Assembly (NCBI GenBank): GCA_002811645.1
Contig: PDIP01000039.1
Span: 154,911-218,910 of the forward strand
Reading direction: 5' to 3'
DNA length: 64,000 nucleotides
From: Corallochytrium limacisporum
Taxonomy: Eukaryota; Opisthokonta
Shown: piece by piece, positions 60,221-64,000 of the stretch
Position numbering within the stretch: the first letter of the stretch is position 1
Layout: each line of letters opens with the position of its first letter
Notes under the pieces: generated by a model
The model's input: only the letters and a program-made list of their open reading frames with translations
What the model was told of the DNA's origin: nothing
Database searches by the model: none
Made by a program: the position numbers and the translations under genes

Positions 60221-63200
60221 TTATTCACGCATGTAGCTGTCTAGTCCAGGTTTTGCCTGGCCCTTCTTGTCGTGGACGTAGTCAGACTCCTGGCGGGACA
60301 CTCGCTTCTTACGGGACCGATCCAGGATTGCCTGGGGATCCGGGGAAGAGGCCAGATTCTCGTCGGAGACGACACCAGTGGCCCGACCATCCTGGGAGTA
60401 GTTGTTGCCGAAATCACGAAGAGCCTTGGGCTGCATCTTGCGCAGCGAGGCGCCAGGCCGCTGCAAGGTGCCATCAGGGTCGTAGCCTTCGAGGTGATCC
60501 GTCTTGATGCCAGCATCGCGAGCGAACTCGGACCAGCGCATGAGCGGATAGTGTCCGACCTGGAAGGGTACATTGACTTGGTTGTTATCGACACCATCAG
60601 CGCCGCCCTCGGTACCCTGGAAGACAACACGGGTAGCACCCCAGCCGAAGTCGTCCATGTGCCACACTGAGTAGATGGGCAGGTAGACGTAGTAGTACGG
60701 AATGTTCAACAAGAACCAAATCATCATCTTGACCTGGTGTGGCCGTCCGAGAATCAAGCAGATAATAACCTGCAGCAAGATAAGAACCACGAAACCAACC
60801 AGTGCCACAATAGGCACATCCCCAGAGACAAAGGCCTCAACAATCAGGTAGATCAGAAAGGCAATACCAGCAGGCAGAAGGAAAGTGGACATCAGATCTA
60901 GCAGAATGACGAACTTCATGCCAATGGGGCCACAACCGCACAATTGAGTGTTCGAAAAGACCAGCTCCCACAGGTTGTGGATGGTGGAATTAATCCAGCG
61001 ACGGCGCTGAGAGGTCAAGGTCGTGAAGTCTTCGGGTACCACGGTACGGCAGACAGCCTGAGGAACGTAGCGCATCTTGTAGCCAGCGTTGTAGTAGCGG
61101 GCCAGCAAGATAGTGGACAGGAAGCGATCCTCACCAAGCTTGAGCAAGTTCTTTTCGTGCAACGTCTCGACCTCACCGACAGCATATTGGCGGATAATGT
61201 CGCCACTGACCAGCAGTGGGGCCGGGAAACTCTCACCTTCCTCGGGCGTACGCTCACGAATGCGGTAGACACTGAAGCAACCCGGCAGACATGTCACCGA
61301 ACCGAAGCGGGACTCAAACATTTTGTTCATGTTGTGGGAGATGAAGTACTCAAATACCTGAGACTTGGTCACGAACGAATCGCCCTTTTCACGGGCCACC
61401 TTGGTTTCACCGCATGCACCGAGGAGCTTGGCCTCCTTATTGAAGGCGTGGATGAGAATGGGCAGGGAGTCAGGGTAGACATAGGTGTCTGCGTCGACGG
61501 CCATCAAGTACTCGTAGGCCCGTGAGTCAATGCTAAACCTCTTGGCAATCTGACGAGTGAGTTCCAGTTCCATGGGAGCCATCGGCTGTTCAGTGCACAC
61601 GCGGTTCAGCCAGCGGTACAAAAGGACCTGAGAATCACGCTTACCACGGTTACCTGGCTTCACGGTCTCGCCACGGACACCGGACTTGATGATAACAACG
61701 GCAGGCACCTTGTGGCCTTCGACACAGTAGTAGCCAGACCAAATACGGGCAGTGTTGTACATTTTCTCCGGGACTTCGGCCACAGACTGGTAGCTGAAGG
61801 TGTGTTCGGGCAGTTCTTCGACACTGGGACCACCGAGGATATCAAGGACAATGTCGGGTGTTAGACGGTCCTCATCGGCACCACGGATCATACCATCGCA
61901 GACGATGAACATGAGCTTCTGCTGGTCGGGGTACTCGGTAACGGCCAGGGACTTCAGAGTTTTGTTCAACTCCTTGGGACCCTCAGTGTAGCAAGTAACC
62001 AACATGACAACGTAGCCCTCGTGGCGGAAGGTTTCAGAATGCAGTACCTTGGGAAGGCGCAGAGCAAACATCCACCTGATGAAAACGACGAGGAGAATCA
62101 CACCGGCACCGATAATGAGCACAAACTGATTGGCGGTACACAGGAATTCGCCATCCAGCGGGTCCCCGGTACCACATAGGAAGAGGTCAAAGATAACCAG
62201 GAGGGTGATGAAGGCACCGGACAGGACCAACATGATGAAGGCAATCAGGAACTTTTCACGCCAGGCAATGCGGGAGGCCTTGCTGCGCAGCGACTTCCAC
62301 GGCTTGCTCAACACGGTGAACAGCGGACCCAAGGACACCAGGTAGGCCAGGCCGACCCAGATCACCCGAGCACGGGTCAAACCAGAGAGTTTACCATAGG
62401 GGCTCTTTTCCTTGGATTTCTTCACCGTGATGTTCTCACCACGGGCCATCTTGGCGCGGAGGGCAGCTTCAATCCGCTGGTGGGTGACAGGCAAAACATC
62501 GCGCTTACCACGGGTCCTGCGGGTGGCCTTAATGTCGTCACGGGCCTGGTAAATGTCCTCGAAATCGTCACGTTTGTCACGGGACGCACGGTCAGAGTCC
62601 TGGGCTGCCATCACCTCGAGCTCCCGCACAATATCATTCTGGTCGATACCACCACCGCGCTGTTCCTTCTGCACGGCCGGAGTCCGGCGCAAAGCCTCCT
62701 GCTGAGCCTCCAGCTTCTCCTTGCGGATGCGATCGAAGTCGCGGTAACTGACGACCCCGGAACCGACATCGCCCCGCAGCGTCTTCTTGCCGCCCGCTCC
62801 GAAACCGCTCTGGATGGTATAACCATCGGCCATAAACTGCGCGTTGTAATCCGCACCACCGGGCAGGGGAGCGGCCAGACGCTCGCACTTTGCTGCAGTG
62901 GCGTGGCCAAGAGGTCCGAGGCCAAGCTTAGAAATCTTACGCGGTAGATTCTTGGAATACTTCAGCACATAGCAGTGCCAAATGAAGGGGCGGTCCCTCA
63001 CCATGTTGCTCAGCACGCTGTTGAAGTCGCCGAGGATAGTTGCCTTGCGCTTGTCCATAAAGTTCACCGAGCGCACGTTCCTGTGGCTCTGCGTGCGACG
63101 AAGGGTGCGGCCAATGGTGCGGCCAAAATTGTTGTTGCTGTACGGTGTGCTGGAACTAGCCTTCTGCTGGGACAAGCGGTTCTCCAGGTCCAGGAAGGTA

Positions 63201-64000
63201 GCGGGAATACCAGAGCCCAAGATAATGGCCAGCATACCGTCGGCCATGAAACAGGAGTTGCTAGCGGCGAATCCGGCTGCACTGTAGTTGGTTCCCTTGT
63301 CATCGTTCTGTTTGTAGCGAGCGAAATGGTTGACGGAGAAACGCAGCTTGTCCTTGTTCACGCCGGGGACATGGGGACTGTGGCTGGTGTTGCTCTCGAC
63401 TAGGTCCAGGCAGTCAAAGTCAGTGGTGTACGCGTTCAGGAAGCCACTGCGCTGGTTGTGCTCGGTAGAGGCATTCAGAATGGTCACCACACCGTACTCG
63501 GGGTTGTCCAGGGCGTCCAGGTAGCGGGCGGCCCGCTTGGCGCTCTTCTTGGCCATGGCCACAGTAGCGTCATCGGCGCGCACGTTACGCAGGTACGAGG
63601 CAATTTGCGTACTAGTCCAGCAATTCATGCGCTCGTCAGCATAGTTCAGGCAGAAATCCTTGTAGCTGAGGACTTCGGTCTTGCTCGAAGAGCCGGCATT
63701 CAGGTTCCCACGCTCCATGATACCAATGAAGTTAGCAATGGTCAGGGAGATGGCTTCGTCAGCGCGGCCGGTGCCGCTCAAAGCCTTACTGCACAGGAAG
63801 ACCACACAGCGCCAAATCTCTGTGTAGAGGCTGGAGGCAACCAGTTCACGCTGCTGTTCCGCAGCCCACTGGTCCAGACCCACGCGGAGCTTCTCCCGAC
63901 CTACGGTGGTCAGGCGCGTGGTCAGGGCACGCTTCATGGGACCGACCATGTCCTCACTACCACCCAGGCACTGCGCCATGCTGGCCAGGACTTCTGGGTC
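60221..64000 (-). CDS. CHS: chitin synthase with myosin-motor-like N-terminus, 5' end beyond window
   Basis: The frame is open to the right edge, giving about 1,259 visible residues; Met at 63979-63977 is internal to it, so the N-terminus is missing. The visible N-terminal ~370 residues follow the second half of a myosin motor: an ALTTRLTT...LYTEIWRCVVF region, a relay-like FCLNYADERMNCW, FSVNHFARY, and a late DFNSVLSNMVRDRPFIWHC matching the LxxLMxTLxxTxPHFVRC element. After a charged linker and three membrane spans comes a family-2 chitin synthase: VDADTY (near 61500), a GETKVA...MNKMFESRFGSVTCLPGCFSVYR block, LGEDRF (~61125) and QRRRW (~61000). Four to five more spans follow, then a polar tail. 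It makes chitin at the plasma membrane. The architecture is that of myosin-type chitin synthases of fungi and some holozoans. Confidence 0.94.
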   Translation of the reverse strand, partial: DPEVLASMAQCLGGSEDMVGPMKRALTTRLTTVGREKLRVGLDQWAAEQQRELVASSLYTEIWRCVVFLCSKALSGTGRADEAISLTIANFIGIMERGNLNAGSSSKTEVLSYKDFCLNYADERMNCWTSTQIASYLRNVRADDATVAMAKKSAKRAARYLDALDNPEYGVVTILNASTEHNQRSGFLNAYTTDFDCLDLVESNTSHSPHVPGVNKDKLRFSVNHFARYKQNDDKGTNYSAAGFAASNSCFMADGMLAIILGSGIPATFLDLENRLSQQKASSSTPYSNNNFGRTIGRTLRRTQSHRNVRSVNFMDKRKATILGDFNSVLSNMVRDRPFIWHCYVLKYSKNLPRKISKLGLGPLGHATAAKCERLAAPLPGGADYNAQFMADGYTIQSGFGAGGKKTLRGDVGSGVVSYRDFDRIRKEKLEAQQEALRRTPAVQKEQRGGGIDQNDIVRELEVMAAQDSDRASRDKRDDFEDIYQARDDIKATRRTRGKRDVLPVTHQRIEAALRAKMARGENITVKKSKEKSPYGKLSGLTRARVIWVGLAYLVSLGPLFTVLSKPWKSLRSKASRIAWREKFLIAFIMLVLSGAFITLLVIFDLFLCGTGDPLDGEFLCTANQFVLIIGAGVILLVVFIRWMFALRLPKVLHSETFRHEGYVVMLVTCYTEGPKELNKTLKSLAVTEYPDQQKLMFIVCDGMIRGADEDRLTPDIVLDILGGPSVEELPEHTFSYQSVAEVPEKMYNTARIWSGYYCVEGHKVPAVVIIKSGVRGETVKPGNRGKRDSQVLLYRWLNRVCTEQPMAPMELELTRQIAKRFSIDSRAYEYLMAVDADTYVYPDSLPILIHAFNKEAKLLGACGETKVAREKGDSFVTKSQVFEYFISHNMNKMFESRFGSVTCLPGCFSVYRIRERTPEEGESFPAPLLVSGDIIRQYAVGEVETLHEKNLLKLGEDRFLSTILLARYYNAGYKMRYVPQAVCRTVVPEDFTTLTSQRRRWINSTIHNLWELVFSNTQLCGCGPIGMKFVILLDLMSTFLLPAGIAFLIYLIVEAFVSGDVPIVALVGFVVLILLQVIICLILGRPHQVKMMIWFLLNIPYYYVYLPIYSVWHMDDFGWGATRVVFQGTEGGADGVDNNQVNVPFQVGHYPLMRWSEFARDAGIKTDHLEGYDPDGTLQRPGASLRKMQPKALRDFGNNYSQDGRATGVVSDENLASSPDPQAILDRSRKKRVSRQESDYVHDKKGQAKPGLDSYMRE

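Overview
The window is nuclear DNA of a eukaryote whose genes are nearly all single-exon. About twenty protein genes are read as uninterrupted ATG-initiated frames, separated by short convergent 3' gaps (65-170 bp) and longer divergent or 5' regions. The content points to a unicellular opisthokont on the animal side (Holozoa). There is a receptor tyrosine kinase with C2-like and CUB-like ectodomains, a KAT14/ATAC2-type acetyltransferase, a ZIP7-type zinc transporter, UFC1, SMUG1, a zinc-type ALAD, and a chitin synthase with a myosin-motor-like N-terminus. Scarce introns together with chitin synthase and tyrosine kinases would suit a Corallochytrium-like teretosporean. That is an inference from gene content only.

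Layout. 1-979: 3' part of a bHLH gene (minus), cut by the window edge. 980-9788: 8.8 kb with no credible gene, rich in G/C runs and CT repeats, with a 60-N gap whose flanks duplicate each other. 9.8-11.4 kb: aldehyde dehydrogenase. 11.4-14.5 kb: non-coding. 14.5-19.0 kb: an unknown small protein converging on an unknown giant protein with about 27-29 membrane segments. 19.7-30.6 kb: dense housekeeping block (ZIP transporter, EXOSC4, V-ATPase subunit H, EXOSC8, phosphofructokinase, rhodanese, UFC1). 30.7-41.7 kb: nuclear proteins (KAT14, TFIP11, DDX10) and ALAD. 42.3-43.7 kb: an unknown conserved-looking protein. 43.7-47.3 kb: non-coding. 47.4-49.5 kb: receptor tyrosine kinase whose ectodomain is split by a one-base frame change. 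49.6-51.6 kb: a fluoride exporter and a UPF0145/YbjQ protein on the same strand only 7 nt apart. 53.4-56.1 kb: SMUG1 and a thioredoxin-like protein with an MsrA-like C-terminus. 57.0-57.5 kb: a small single-pass membrane protein. 60.2-64.0 kb: myosin-headed chitin synthase, running off the right edge.

Shared themes are RNA and nuclear processing (EXOSC4, EXOSC8, TFIP11, DDX10, KAT14), surface and signalling proteins (receptor kinase, small single-pass protein, chitin synthase) and ion handling (ZIP, V-ATPase H, FEX). No mobile element, CRISPR array, tRNA or rRNA was found.

The most notable non-coding signal is a recurring interrupted palindrome, GTAC-WTTCA-GTAC and close variants. It is found only between genes, mostly in 5' or divergent regions. 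The most notable coding signals are the giant polytopic protein, the UPF0145-FEX pair with operon-like spacing, the thioredoxin/MsrA-like fusion, and the chitin synthase whose motor head has lost its switch II signature.
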